A DNA stretch of 64,000 bases from Geminicoccus sp. (GTDB lineage Bacteria; Pseudomonadota; Alphaproteobacteria; UBA7985): the NCBI GenBank assembly GCA_002708995.1, contig PAPT01000005.1, positions 1-64,000 on the forward strand, in the 5' to 3' direction. The position numbers were made by a program, and so were the translations under genes. Below are positions 10,051-19,215 of this stretch, one piece after another (position 1 is the first letter of the stretch; the number at the start of each line of letters is the position of its first letter). Below the pieces are notes generated by a model. It did no database searches and was not told the origin of the DNA. It saw only the letters and a list, made by a program, of their open reading frames with translations.

Positions 10051-10328
10051 TCCTGTTCTTCAAGCCCGAAGGCACTTTGCGGATCAGGGCCCTTAGAAAT
10101 TTCAGCCAGATTACAGACATGGGAAACTTTGATGATCGCAAGTGCCCGTTTGTTGAAAAAAATCGGCTTTTCTCTGGCTGTGACCACACGGAATGATGTC
10201 GTTCACCGGGGGCACATTGCCACTCAAAAATTGCAGAATTATCCACAAAATCGGGCCTAGGATTACAATTTCTGTCGATAAATCAGAGGGCAAATGTCTC
10301 GCACGCGCAGTCGTTCAGCAGCCCCGGC

Positions 10329-11948
10329 TCAGCCCTCGGTGTAGCGTGCGGCAGCAAAGGTCGCCTGCCGCACCTGCCCGGTCAGATCCTGCGCGGCCAT
10401 GCCGATGAAGGTGCCTGTGAAATTGGCATGCTCGCCGCGCCCGCCTTCGTCAGAGATCTCGAAACTGCTCAGCACAGACCCGAACGACGTCCACTCTCCG
10501 CCTTCGAGGCGGTAGCGGAACTGCAGCGCATCATAATTGATATCGACCCCGAGATGCAGCGTCTCCCCGCGCGGAACCGCCTCACCTTCGCCCACCGGAA
10601 AGTCGAGAGGACAGTCGGGCCAGCCCTTGATCGTCGATTGAATCATCAGGCGTTTAACGCCATCGTCGTCCTGACTGACACAGAGGTAGTGGAACATCTG
10701 ACGGTTGTAGTAGACGACCAGCCCGGCCATCTGCTGGAAGTCCTCGGGCTCAAATTCCATGCTGGTCTCGAAGCTGCAGCGGAACTCGGTCCGGCGTCGG
10801 GCGACCAGCGCCTGCTCGAACCAATTGCCGATGGACTCCCGCCCGAACAGCGTCAGGCGGCCGGGGTTTTCGGTCAGGGAAAACAGCCGCTCGGGCTCGG
10901 GTGAGCGCAGCCACTGGAAATCCATGGGCAGGCTGTCAGCGGCTGCAAAGTCATAGTCGACAACCTTCGCCGCGACAGGTTCAGCGCGGTCCTGCAGCGG
11001 TAGGTCTTCGGCCGCGACCGGTTCCACCCATCCATCGTCGCGAAAGCGCAGGCGAACCAGCCCGGCTTCGCGCCCCATGGGGGAGCGTCGGGTCTCGCCC
11101 GAAGCGCCGGTAACCCCGGTTTCAACCGGGCGGGAACACAGGAAACTGTGCAAGGCCGTGCCGTCGCCCAGATCGGCTAGCTGGCCGTGGCCGACGCGCT
11201 GGATGCCGTGCGTGCTGCCAGCGGTGTTCAACACTGGGTTCTGCGGATGGATCTCATAGGGACCATTGATGTCGCGCGCCCGAGCGTGGGTGACGGCGTG
11301 GTCGTAGCCGGTGCCGCCCTCGGCGGTGATCAGGTAGTAGAAACCATCTCGCTTGAAGATATGCGGGGCCTCGGTCATGCCGGTCGGGCTGCGATGGAAG
11401 ATCTTGCAGACCTTCCCAATCAAGCGCTGCTGCGCGTGATCGTACTCCTGCATCAGAATGCCGCCGAACAGGTCCGCTGGCGGCTGCCGCCCGGGAAGGG
11501 TCGCGCGGTGATCCCAGACCATGTTGAGCAGGTATTTGCGGCCATCTTCATCGTGGAACAGGGACGGGTCAAAGCCGGAATTATTCAAGTATACGCCCGG
11601 GGACCAAGGGCCGTCGATCGCGGGCGCGATGGTCAGGTAGTTGGGCGTGTCCTTGTAGTTGCCGTCAAAGCGGCGGACGTTGGTGTAGATCAGCCAGAAC
11701 AGGCCGTCGGCGTAACTCAGCGCCGGCGCCCAGACCCCGCAGCTGTCGGGATTGCCGCGCATGTCCAGCTGGTCGGCGCGGCTGAGCGGTCGGCTGACAA
11801 GCGCCCAGTTTTCGAGATCGCGCGAATGGTGAATCTGCACGCCCGGGTACCATTCGAAGGTCGAGGTCGCGAGGTAGAAATCCTCGCCGACCTTGCACAG
11901 ACTAGGATCGGCGTTGAAGCCGCGCAGAACCGGGTTCTTGAAGGTCAC
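10329..11948 (-). CDS. glycoside hydrolase family 43 (beta-xylosidase-like)
   Basis: FKNPVLRGFNADPSLCKVGEDFYLATSTFEWYPGVQIHHSRDLENW is the hallmark GH43 N-terminus; C-terminal concanavalin-like domain. Confidence 0.95.
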   Translation of the reverse strand: MTFKNPVLRGFNADPSLCKVGEDFYLATSTFEWYPGVQIHHSRDLENWALVSRPLSRADQLDMRGNPDSCGVWAPALSYADGLFWLIYTNVRRFDGNYKDTPNYLTIAPAIDGPWSPGVYLNNSGFDPSLFHDEDGRKYLLNMVWDHRATLPGRQPPADLFGGILMQEYDHAQQRLIGKVCKIFHRSPTGMTEAPHIFKRDGFYYLITAEGGTGYDHAVTHARARDINGPYEIHPQNPVLNTAGSTHGIQRVGHGQLADLGDGTALHSFLCSRPVETGVTGASGETRRSPMGREAGLVRLRFRDDGWVEPVAAEDLPLQDRAEPVAAKVVDYDFAAADSLPMDFQWLRSPEPERLFSLTENPGRLTLFGRESIGNWFEQALVARRRTEFRCSFETSMEFEPEDFQQMAGLVVYYNRQMFHYLCVSQDDDGVKRLMIQSTIKGWPDCPLDFPVGEGEAVPRGETLHLGVDINYDALQFRYRLEGGEWTSFGSVLSSFEISDEGGRGEHANFTGTFIGMAAQDLTGQVRQATFAAARYTEG

Positions 11949-12224
11949 GGGTGGTCTCCTGATGCAGGCTCGACAGGTTCGCAGGCGCCAAAGCCAGCCA
12001 GACGCATCGCCAGACCGGTCATCCTCGGCCCCTCAGATGTACTGCATTCGGGGCATTTCTTCGACGGCTTCTTCGGCCTTTGGCGCAGAAAACCTGCCGC
12101 CGGAGCAATCTTCCTTCGTGCCGCGCGCCCTGCCCTCAATTCTCATGGTATCTGGCGTGGGTCGGCGTAGTATGGCTTCGGCCATCAGGACCGCACAGCA
12201 GTAACGGAGAAGGACCCCAGCGCC

Positions 12225-13253
12225 ATGATCGATTTCTACTCGGACACCAAGACCCGGCCGAGCCGCGCCATGCGCGAGGCCATGCTCGACGCGCCCGTTG
12301 GCGATGAGCAGAAAGGTGAGGATCCGACCACCCGGGCGCTCGAGGAACGCGTCGCCGACCTGCTGGGCAAGGAAGCCGCGGTCTTTCTCCCCTCGGGCAC
12401 CATGTGCAATGAGATTACACTCAAGATCTGGCTGCAGCCGGGGGACGCGCTGATCGCTGACCGCCTGGGCCACGTGATTACATCAGAGGGCGGTGGACCA
12501 GCCGCGCTGGCCGGAGCCATGATCCACCCGGTGGATACGACCGACGGTATTTTCAGCCCCGAAGACGTGAACGACGGGGTCAATTTCCCAAGCCGCTACG
12601 CCCCGCGGACCCGGCTCGTGTGCGTGGAGCAGACCTTCAATCTCAAGGGTGGTACGGTCTGGCCGGTGGCGCAGCTCGACGCCGTATCCGCGGCTGCGAA
12701 GGCGGCCGGTCTGGCCACACATATGGACGGCGCCCGGCTCATGAACGCCGTGGTTGCTTCGGGCGTGGAAGCCTCGGTTCACGCGGCGGGATACGACAGC
12801 GTGTGGATCGATTTCACCAAGGGTCTGGGCGCCCCCGTGGGTGCCGTCCTAGCCGGTTCGCGGGACTTCATCGAAGAAGCATGGCGCTTCAAGCAGATGA
12901 TGGGCGGCGCCATGCGCCAGTCCGGCGTGCTGGCGGCCATGTGCCTGTACGCGCTCAACCACCACGTCGAGCGGCTGGCCGAGGATCACGCGCTGGCCAC
13001 CACCATCGCGGCCCGCATCGCCGATCTGCCCCTCATCGCATCGGTCACCGCGCCGCAGACGAATCTGCTGTTCTTCACCATTGCCAAGCAGGGGCCTACG
13101 GGGGCGGCGCTGACGGAAAGCTGTGCTCGGTATGGCGTGCAGATCGGGTCATTCGGGCCACGCCAGATCCGCGTCGTGACCCACCTCGATGTAGGCCCCG
13201 GTGATGTTGATCCACTGATCGATGCCCTCGCCGCTGGTCTCGTAGCGGGCTGA
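12225..13253 (+). CDS. low-specificity threonine aldolase (beta-eliminating lyase family)
   Basis: MIDFYSDTKTRPSRAMREAMLDAPVGDEQKGEDPTTRALEERVADLLGKEAAVFLPSGTMCN; THMDGARLMNA; DFTKGLGAPVGAVLAG PLP site. Confidence 0.92.
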   Translation: MIDFYSDTKTRPSRAMREAMLDAPVGDEQKGEDPTTRALEERVADLLGKEAAVFLPSGTMCNEITLKIWLQPGDALIADRLGHVITSEGGGPAALAGAMIHPVDTTDGIFSPEDVNDGVNFPSRYAPRTRLVCVEQTFNLKGGTVWPVAQLDAVSAAAKAAGLATHMDGARLMNAVVASGVEASVHAAGYDSVWIDFTKGLGAPVGAVLAGSRDFIEEAWRFKQMMGGAMRQSGVLAAMCLYALNHHVERLAEDHALATTIAARIADLPLIASVTAPQTNLLFFTIAKQGPTGAALTESCARYGVQIGSFGPRQIRVVTHLDVGPGDVDPLIDALAAGLVAG

Positions 13254-13273
13254 CCCGCTCGGCCCGCCGGCAT

Positions 13274-13411
13274 TCAAAGCGTCAAGCTGGCGAGGTCTTG
13301 GGCAGTTTCAACGGCACCACCGAAGGCGGCTTCTGCCTCCGCCAGTATGCTGGCGTGGATCTCCGGGCTGGCATCGATGTGTCCCCTGAGGTGGGTCAGG
13401 ATCAGGCGGCG
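13274..13411 (-). pseudogene. C-terminal remnant of MBL-fold hydrolase (RNase Z/arylsulfatase-like)
   Basis: Reverse-strand translation RRLILTHLRGHIDASPEIHASILAEAEAAFGGAVETAQDLASLTL*; no start or remaining MBL motifs; overlaps the 3' end of the FAD gene out of frame. Confidence 0.5.
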
Positions 13412-14733
13412 ACCAGCTCGGCGTTACCTAAGCCGCGCACGCCCTGCGCGCTCAAGTCGGCGACCAGCGCGCCGGTGTCGACCTGCTGCACCGCACAGCC
13501 GGCGTCGATGGCCAGCTTCGCCGCCGTCCCGGCCGCCTGACCCATCGCCATGCACTGCGGCATGCCGCGTACCGAGGCGAAGGCCACCGCGTCCGCTGAC
13601 ACGATCCGGCCGCAGAACATCAGGTTTTCGATCTCCGCGGGGATCAGTGCACGGAAGGGAATGGTGTAGTAGCTGCCCTCGGCCACCGCGACATCGTGGG
13701 TCATGGCGGCGCTTGCGCGCATGACATCATCCACCGGGTTATCGCAGCAGACGATGCCGTCGGCGAAGCGGGTGCCGCGCGCGAGGTCTTCGCCGGTGAT
13801 GCGGTAGGCGCCTTCGAGCTTCCGGGTCTCGCGGACGCCGACCGTGGGCGAAAGCTGCGCCATATAGGCGTGCTCGAAGCCCGGCACGTCGGCGCGGAGA
13901 AACTGCGCCAGCTGATGGCAGCGGCGGCGGCCTTCCTGCGTCGCCTGCGCGACAGCCACCGGGTCAATGCCGTTGACCCCGCGCACGTGCACCGAATTGC
14001 AGAAAACGTCACCTCGGTGAAAGCCCTTCATCAGGTAGAGCTTGGCCAGATCCGGGTGCAGGCGGCCTTCGGCGACGCCGCGCGCGGCGAACCGCGTGAA
14101 ATAAGGGTCCGGCTCGGCGAAGGCCCGGTCCCAGTCGACCCCGAGCATGTGAAAGGAAATCGTCACCCCCATCATGTTCCCCTGCGCGTCACCGAGGACG
14201 TAGGGCACCCCGGCCTTGGCCGAGATATCGCCATCGCCCGAACAGTCGATGACCATCCGCGGTTGGAGGGTAAAGCCGCCGTTGCGGTTGAAACACTCAA
14301 CGCGCTCGATCCGGCGGCCGGCGGCGTCCATAACCGGTGCCAGCGCGGTCGCGTTTAGCCGCAGCGACACCCCGGCTTCTTCGAGCATCTCGAACATGGT
14401 CAGGGTGGCGATGTCGTGATCGTAGATGATTTCAGGACCAAAATTCTCCAGCGTGCAGGGCCGTTTTTCCGCTGCGGGTGGGTCCATGGTGGCGAGCCGT
14501 TCGGTCAGCTCCTCCAGCACCCCGCCGATGATGGTATCGACCGGATAGCCCCCGCCCCACGGCATGCCGGGGCAGAATGCCATGACGCCGCCGACCTTGG
14601 TCGTGGCTTCGAGCAGAACGGTCCGCAGGCCCTTGCGACCGGCGGCTATCGCAGCGCCGAAACCGGCGGTGCCGCCGCCGACGACCAGAACATCTGCCTC
14701 TTCGATCGAACCCACCATCGTGACCGCCATCAA
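13402..14733 (-). CDS. FAD-dependent oxidoreductase
   Basis: EADVLVVGGGTAGFGAAIAAGRKGLRTVLLEATTKVGGVM dinucleotide-binding motif; MVIDCSGDGDISAKAGVPYVLG. Confidence 0.88.
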   Translation of the reverse strand: MMAVTMVGSIEEADVLVVGGGTAGFGAAIAAGRKGLRTVLLEATTKVGGVMAFCPGMPWGGGYPVDTIIGGVLEELTERLATMDPPAAEKRPCTLENFGPEIIYDHDIATLTMFEMLEEAGVSLRLNATALAPVMDAAGRRIERVECFNRNGGFTLQPRMVIDCSGDGDISAKAGVPYVLGDAQGNMMGVTISFHMLGVDWDRAFAEPDPYFTRFAARGVAEGRLHPDLAKLYLMKGFHRGDVFCNSVHVRGVNGIDPVAVAQATQEGRRRCHQLAQFLRADVPGFEHAYMAQLSPTVGVRETRKLEGAYRITGEDLARGTRFADGIVCCDNPVDDVMRASAAMTHDVAVAEGSYYTIPFRALIPAEIENLMFCGRIVSADAVAFASVRGMPQCMAMGQAAGTAAKLAIDAGCAVQQVDTGALVADLSAQGVRGLGNAELVAA

Positions 14734-14845
14734 TGCTGTTGCCTCTACAGGCGACTATCAGCAATTGCGCGGCGGAATGAAAGCCCATTCAAAGTCCGGG
14801 TCTGCGGGGCTATCCTAGGGTTTCAATCGCGCGGGGGAACAGTCA

Positions 14846-15556
14846 ATGGCAAGCAACGACAACGCGGCACAGGATGGCTCGCGGTTCCAGCTATACGGCT
14901 GCTGGCGGTCGACCTGCACGCACCGGGCGATCCTTGCGCTGCGCTTCCACGGCGTCGATTGTGACTATCATCCCATTAACCTGACAGCGCGGGAGCAGGA
15001 AAGCCCAGAGTTTCTCGCCATTTCACCGGATGCGCAGGTGCCTGTGCTGGTCTTCGGCGACAACGTGCTGACCCAGTCGCTCGCCATCGTATCGCTGATC
15101 GAAAGTCTGGCAGAGGGAAGCCCCGCTGACCTCGGCGACCGGCGGCTGTTCCCGGTTGACCCGGAAGCCAAGGCCCGCACCATCACCATCTGTGAACGCG
15201 TCTCCTCCTATATCCAGCCCATGACCCTGCCCGGTGCGATCCGGCGATCAATTCGGACACACTTTTCCGATCAGGACGACGGCACCTTTGACCGGCAGGC
15301 GAAGGGCTTTATCGACGCCATGCTGATCAGCAATCTGGGCCTGCTGGACGCCGTATTTGCCCGCAGCGATGGTCCCTTTGCCCTTGGTCGCGCTGTTTCT
15401 GCCGCTGATATTTTCGTCTATCCGCAGTTGCTGGGGGCCAGACGGCTCGGCCTCGATCTGGCGCCGTTCCCGCATTTGTCGGCGCAGGCCGAAGCCATGG
15501 CCGAGCTGGATTTCGTCAGGGCCGCAGACCCGCTGGCCCTGTCCGACGCACCTTGA
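14846..15556 (+). CDS. glutathione S-transferase family protein (maleylacetoacetate isomerase-like)
   Basis: FQLYGCWRSTCTHRAILALRFHGVDCDYHPINL; SPEFLAISPDAQVPVLVFGDNVLTQSLAIVSLIE GST thioredoxin-fold motif. Confidence 0.85.
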   Translation: MASNDNAAQDGSRFQLYGCWRSTCTHRAILALRFHGVDCDYHPINLTAREQESPEFLAISPDAQVPVLVFGDNVLTQSLAIVSLIESLAEGSPADLGDRRLFPVDPEAKARTITICERVSSYIQPMTLPGAIRRSIRTHFSDQDDGTFDRQAKGFIDAMLISNLGLLDAVFARSDGPFALGRAVSAADIFVYPQLLGARRLGLDLAPFPHLSAQAEAMAELDFVRAADPLALSDAP

Positions 15557-15565
15557 AGGGCTGGT

Positions 15566-17266
15566 TCAGCGCCCGCTGTCGTCCGTCAGGTCTCCGAGCA
15601 CTGTCACGCCCTGATTGAGGGCCGGACCATCCGTTCGACCGTCCCACTTCGCCCGGCTCTTCTCGTCGATGGCTGCGATGGCAGCATCTGATAGCTTCTG
15701 CTCCCAGTCGTTGGTCGTGCCCGAGCGGAAGTAGACCTTGGGGTTGAGGTGGAAGCTCTGCGGGTTGTTGGTGACCTCGTCCTTCATCTTCTTGAACTCG
15801 GTTGCTTCCGCAATCCGCGCCATCGCACCCTCAGAGAACGAAGTATGAGGGAGCAGAAAGCGCGCCAGCGCCCGCGCGACTTCGGGCTTACGGTTGACCA
15901 TGTCTTCGTAACTGAGCGCCAGAATGTGGTGCGGCGCGATGCGCTGATCCTTGCGACTGATCCAGCCGCTGACGTGGTCATGGTAGTCGCCGAAGTAGAG
16001 ATTGCCCCCGACGAACAGCTCGACGAATTCGTCCATGCTCAGGTCTTCAGGCACGGCCAGCAGCGGGTGGCGCTTCCAGAAGAAGTACTGGGACACAGCC
16101 ACGGCCTTTGGGTCACGATAGACCATGATGAATTTGGTCTGCGGGTGCAGACTGCGGGCGGGCATGTCGTCGTAGCTGCAGTGGACGTACCACGCCCGCG
16201 GGGTGTCGTGGGTGCGGGCGATATGCTCGTCGATCCACGCGCGGCCGTGCTGGGAGACGGAGACCTCGGGCCAGGGAACGGTAACGTGGCCGATATCCCG
16301 GGTGTCGTAAACATTCGCACGGTGCTTCAGGCCCTCGTGCAGCAACTCAACCACGAACTTCTTTGCCAGGTGGGTGCCGACTTTCTGGTGCGTGGCGATA
16401 AAGATGTCGTGCGCGTCCGTATCCCAGCTGCGCGCGAGGTCGGCATTCGCCGCGACGTCGATGAAGGGCGGAAACACCGTCTTGCCATAGAGACCGTGCA
16501 GAAAGCCCTCACCGTGCAAAGCGGTGGCAGGCTCGAAGGTGCGCAGCATGTGCCCGCCCCGGATCGCGGATTCCTGCTGGTCGAGCGCCTTGATTTCCTG
16601 ATCCAGACGCTCAAGCTCGACGACGGTGTCCTGGTGCTGATGCAGGACTTGCACCGTCTGCGAGATGCTGTGGCACAGCTCCTCCAGCAGCCCTTGGTCA
16701 CGATCGCTCCACGCCACCGGCCGTTCACCGTTCATGACCTGCAGGGCACCGATGGCGTTGCCTGTCGAAGGGCAGAACACGGGCGCGGTCATGGCGCTCT
16801 GTGGCCGGTAACCCAGCTTTTCACCGACGCTTACAAAGGCGCCCTTGCCGTTGGAGAGGTCGTTGTCGATGCAGGTTTGACGGTTGCGGATGGCCTCCCC
16901 CACCAAGGAGCCCTCGGCCTCGACGACGATCGATCGCTGGGTGACCCCGGTCCCGGCCTCCAGCCAGACGCTCTGGCTGTCCCGGCTAATCACGAACAGC
17001 CCGAAGCGATCGATATCGAACAGCACAGGCAAGGTGGTGGAGAGCAGGTTGGAGACGTCGTTGTTGCGCGTCCTCGCCCACTGCTCGGCGACGGTTTGGC
17101 GTTTTCGTGTTGCAGCGCTGAGGCGCTCAGCGGCGGTTGGTGAGGGCACGACGGCACTTTCGTTCAGCCTGCCCGTCTGTCCACGGGGTGAGGAGTCAGG
17201 GCAGATTAATCCGCCAAGATAGTCCGAACCGGTCCCTGCACCAGCCGAAGCGCTGACTGAAGCCAT
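15566..17266 (-). CDS. sulfotransferase with N-terminal GAF domain (fusion)
   Basis: GAF-like block FDIDRFGLFVISRDSQSVWLEAGTG...SLVGEAIRNRQTCIDNDL...GYRPQSAMTAPVFCPSTGNAIGALQVMNG followed by PAPS-type sulfotransferase motifs IFIATHQKVGTHLAKKF and KFIMVYRDPKAVAVSQYFFWKRH. Actual start may be GTG at 17149. Confidence 0.8.
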   Translation of the reverse strand: MASVSASAGAGTGSDYLGGLICPDSSPRGQTGRLNESAVVPSPTAAERLSAATRKRQTVAEQWARTRNNDVSNLLSTTLPVLFDIDRFGLFVISRDSQSVWLEAGTGVTQRSIVVEAEGSLVGEAIRNRQTCIDNDLSNGKGAFVSVGEKLGYRPQSAMTAPVFCPSTGNAIGALQVMNGERPVAWSDRDQGLLEELCHSISQTVQVLHQHQDTVVELERLDQEIKALDQQESAIRGGHMLRTFEPATALHGEGFLHGLYGKTVFPPFIDVAANADLARSWDTDAHDIFIATHQKVGTHLAKKFVVELLHEGLKHRANVYDTRDIGHVTVPWPEVSVSQHGRAWIDEHIARTHDTPRAWYVHCSYDDMPARSLHPQTKFIMVYRDPKAVAVSQYFFWKRHPLLAVPEDLSMDEFVELFVGGNLYFGDYHDHVSGWISRKDQRIAPHHILALSYEDMVNRKPEVARALARFLLPHTSFSEGAMARIAEATEFKKMKDEVTNNPQSFHLNPKVYFRSGTTNDWEQKLSDAAIAAIDEKSRAKWDGRTDGPALNQGVTVLGDLTDDSGR

Positions 17267-17602
17267 AGTTATCGAGCGGCATCATCACTTCGCCGCCTTC
17301 GGACAGGGTGGCGAACACCCGGGTCAGCTCGTCTTCGCTGTCACAATCGACGAACAGCGACATCGACGGAATCAATTCGAAGGCGTGCGGGATCGGGCTG
17401 TCGATTACCTGCAGGATCGCGCCATTGAACTCGATGGTGGCGAGCTTGATGGTGCCCGCCGGTCCCATGTCGTCGGCGCCGTAGTCTTCGCGGGCGAGGA
17501 TCTTGAAGCCGGGAAAGGTTGAGGCGTAGGGGTCGAGCGCCTCTGCCCCCTGCCCCCTGCCCCCTGCCCCTGGAACATGATGTGGGTTGAAACGCGCGTC
17601 AT
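17196..17602 (-). pseudogene. VOC/PhnB-like protein, frameshifted at a 7-bp tandem repeat
   Basis: MTRVSTHIMFQGQ in one frame continues as AEALDPYASTFPGFKILAREDYG...FGWCRDRFGLSWRINLP in another; break falls in (TGCCCCC)3 TGCCCC at 17544-17570. Confidence 0.7.
17544..17570. repeat. heptanucleotide tandem repeat (TGCCCCC)x3 + TGCCCC
   Basis: Read directly: tgccccc tgccccc tgccccc tgcccc. Confidence 0.95.
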
Positions 17603-17745
17603 GGCCTGTGCCTGCCTCCCTTAAATCACGTGGTCCGAACCCGGTGATCAAAGGCCTGATCTTCGGCGGATGCGATCCGGCTTGATCCTAGCACAAACCC
17701 CGATACGTTTGTCTTGGCAGACGATGAAACAAAGAGGCCGCTTCT

Positions 17746-17868
17746 ATGACAATCATGTTCATGTACATCACCGGGCTGGTGTTCGCGCTGGCGCTGATCC
17801 TCTGGACCCGTCGGCAGGCGATCGGCGGCTGGCTACGACGGGTTTTCGGCGGCCAGAACAAGTCCTAA
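17746..17868 (+). CDS. 40-aa putative single-TM small protein
   Basis: MTIMFMYITGLVFALALILWTRRQAIGGWLRRVFGGQNKS*: hydrophobic stretch followed by basic tail; AAAGAGG about 10 nt upstream of ATG. Confidence 0.45.
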   Translation: MTIMFMYITGLVFALALILWTRRQAIGGWLRRVFGGQNKS

Positions 17869-17942
17869 GCGTGCTGCGCGCCCTAAGCGCGCCGCAGGCA
17901 AGCCGGGGGTCTCAGCACAAATGGGGTCTAGGCACAAAGGGC
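17864..17942. repeat. two adjacent degenerate tandem duplications (18 bp x2, 17 bp x2)
   Basis: CCTAAGCGTGCTGCGCGC/CCTAAGCGCGCCGCAGGC and GTCTCAGCACAAATGGG/GTCTAGGCACAAAGGGC. Confidence 0.7.
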
Positions 17943-19100
17943 TGCGATCCGGTCGCAGGCGCGCTGCAGCACCTCATCCGGGACGGTCAGGCTCAGCCGG
18001 ATCCAGTCCTGGGTGACCGCGCCGAAGGACGTCCCCGGCATCACTGCGACCCCGGCCTGTTCGAGCAGGCGCGAGGCAAAGGCGTGGCCGTCCAGCCCCA
18101 GATCCGAACCGCCGACCCCGACCAGCGCAAACATCCCCGCCTGGGGTTCTGCCACCCGCAGCCCGGCGACCCCATCGAGAGCCGCGGTCACAAGCTGCGC
18201 CCGCCGTCGCAGTGACTCCCGCATGCGCGCCGCCGTCTCGCCGCTGTCACCCAGCGCAGCGGCGGTTGCATCAGCGATGAAGGGCTGGTTGCCGAACAGC
18301 ATGGTCTCGGCTAGTGGCACCAGTTGGCCGACTACCTCTTCAGCGCCCACGATCCAGCCCGAGCGCAGCCCCGGCGCAGCGTGGGACTTGGAGATCGAAG
18401 CACAGCCCAGCGCGTGCCCGTCGAAGGCCGCGTGGTTGAGCGGCGAGACCAGCGGGCGGTTGTCATAGATCAGGTCCTCGTAGACCTCATCACAGATCAG
18501 CCACAGCCCGCGCTGCACCGCAAGCTCGCCCAAGCGCATGCAGGCACCCTCATCGAGCAGCGATCCTGCCGGGTTGTGGGGGTTGTTGAGCAGAATCGCG
18601 CGGGTTCGGGGGCTCAGAACCGCTTCCAGCGCGTCAAAATCAATGCTGAAGCCGGTGTCAGGGTTGAGCGGCGCGGAGACCATGGTTGCGTCGGCGCCCG
18701 CGACTACGCCCTCATAGGTGGCGTAGCAGGGGTCGAAGACCACGACTTCGTCGCTGGGGTTTACCAGCCCGCGCATCAGCGCGTAGAGGGCCGTCTGCGT
18801 GCCGGGAAAGGCGAGGAAATTGTCGGCCGAGAACACCCGCCCGCGCCGGGCGGTGTAGCGCGCTGCCAGCGCGTCTAGCAGCGCCGCTTCGCCTCGCCCG
18901 TTAGAGTAGCCGACCCGACCGGCCTGCAGCGCCTGCGCCATGGCGGGCACCAACGCCGGGGCCATGGGCTCATCCGGTTCGCCGATGGTCAGCTCGATGA
19001 TCGGATGCCCGGCGGCAGCAAGCGCCCGCGCCCGCACGTGCATGTCCCACTTGGCGCCGCCGAGCGAACTCAGGTTCCGCGTGACTTCGGATACGTCCAC
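17928..19100 (-). CDS. class I/II pyridoxal-phosphate-dependent aminotransferase
   Basis: IIELTIGEPDEP, LLNNPHNPAGSLLDE, ISKSHAAPGLRSGWIVG PLP-Lys motif. Confidence 0.93.
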   Translation of the reverse strand: MDVSEVTRNLSSLGGAKWDMHVRARALAAAGHPIIELTIGEPDEPMAPALVPAMAQALQAGRVGYSNGRGEAALLDALAARYTARRGRVFSADNFLAFPGTQTALYALMRGLVNPSDEVVVFDPCYATYEGVVAGADATMVSAPLNPDTGFSIDFDALEAVLSPRTRAILLNNPHNPAGSLLDEGACMRLGELAVQRGLWLICDEVYEDLIYDNRPLVSPLNHAAFDGHALGCASISKSHAAPGLRSGWIVGAEEVVGQLVPLAETMLFGNQPFIADATAAALGDSGETAARMRESLRRRAQLVTAALDGVAGLRVAEPQAGMFALVGVGGSDLGLDGHAFASRLLEQAGVAVMPGTSFGAVTQDWIRLSLTVPDEVLQRACDRIAALCA

Positions 19101-19215
19101 CGGGGATCCTCCGTGGTTGCTGGTCAGGTTGCTACTGGCGGATGGCCTGAACTAACGGCAGGCCCGCACCCGGACGGGACTGTCGGGTCTGTTGCCGGGG
19201 CGTGGTTCCACGACC

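Noticed and set aside
15749-17143. 464-aa + strand ORF over the GAF-sulfotransferase gene
   Set aside because: No recognisable motifs; antisense of a well-supported CDS.
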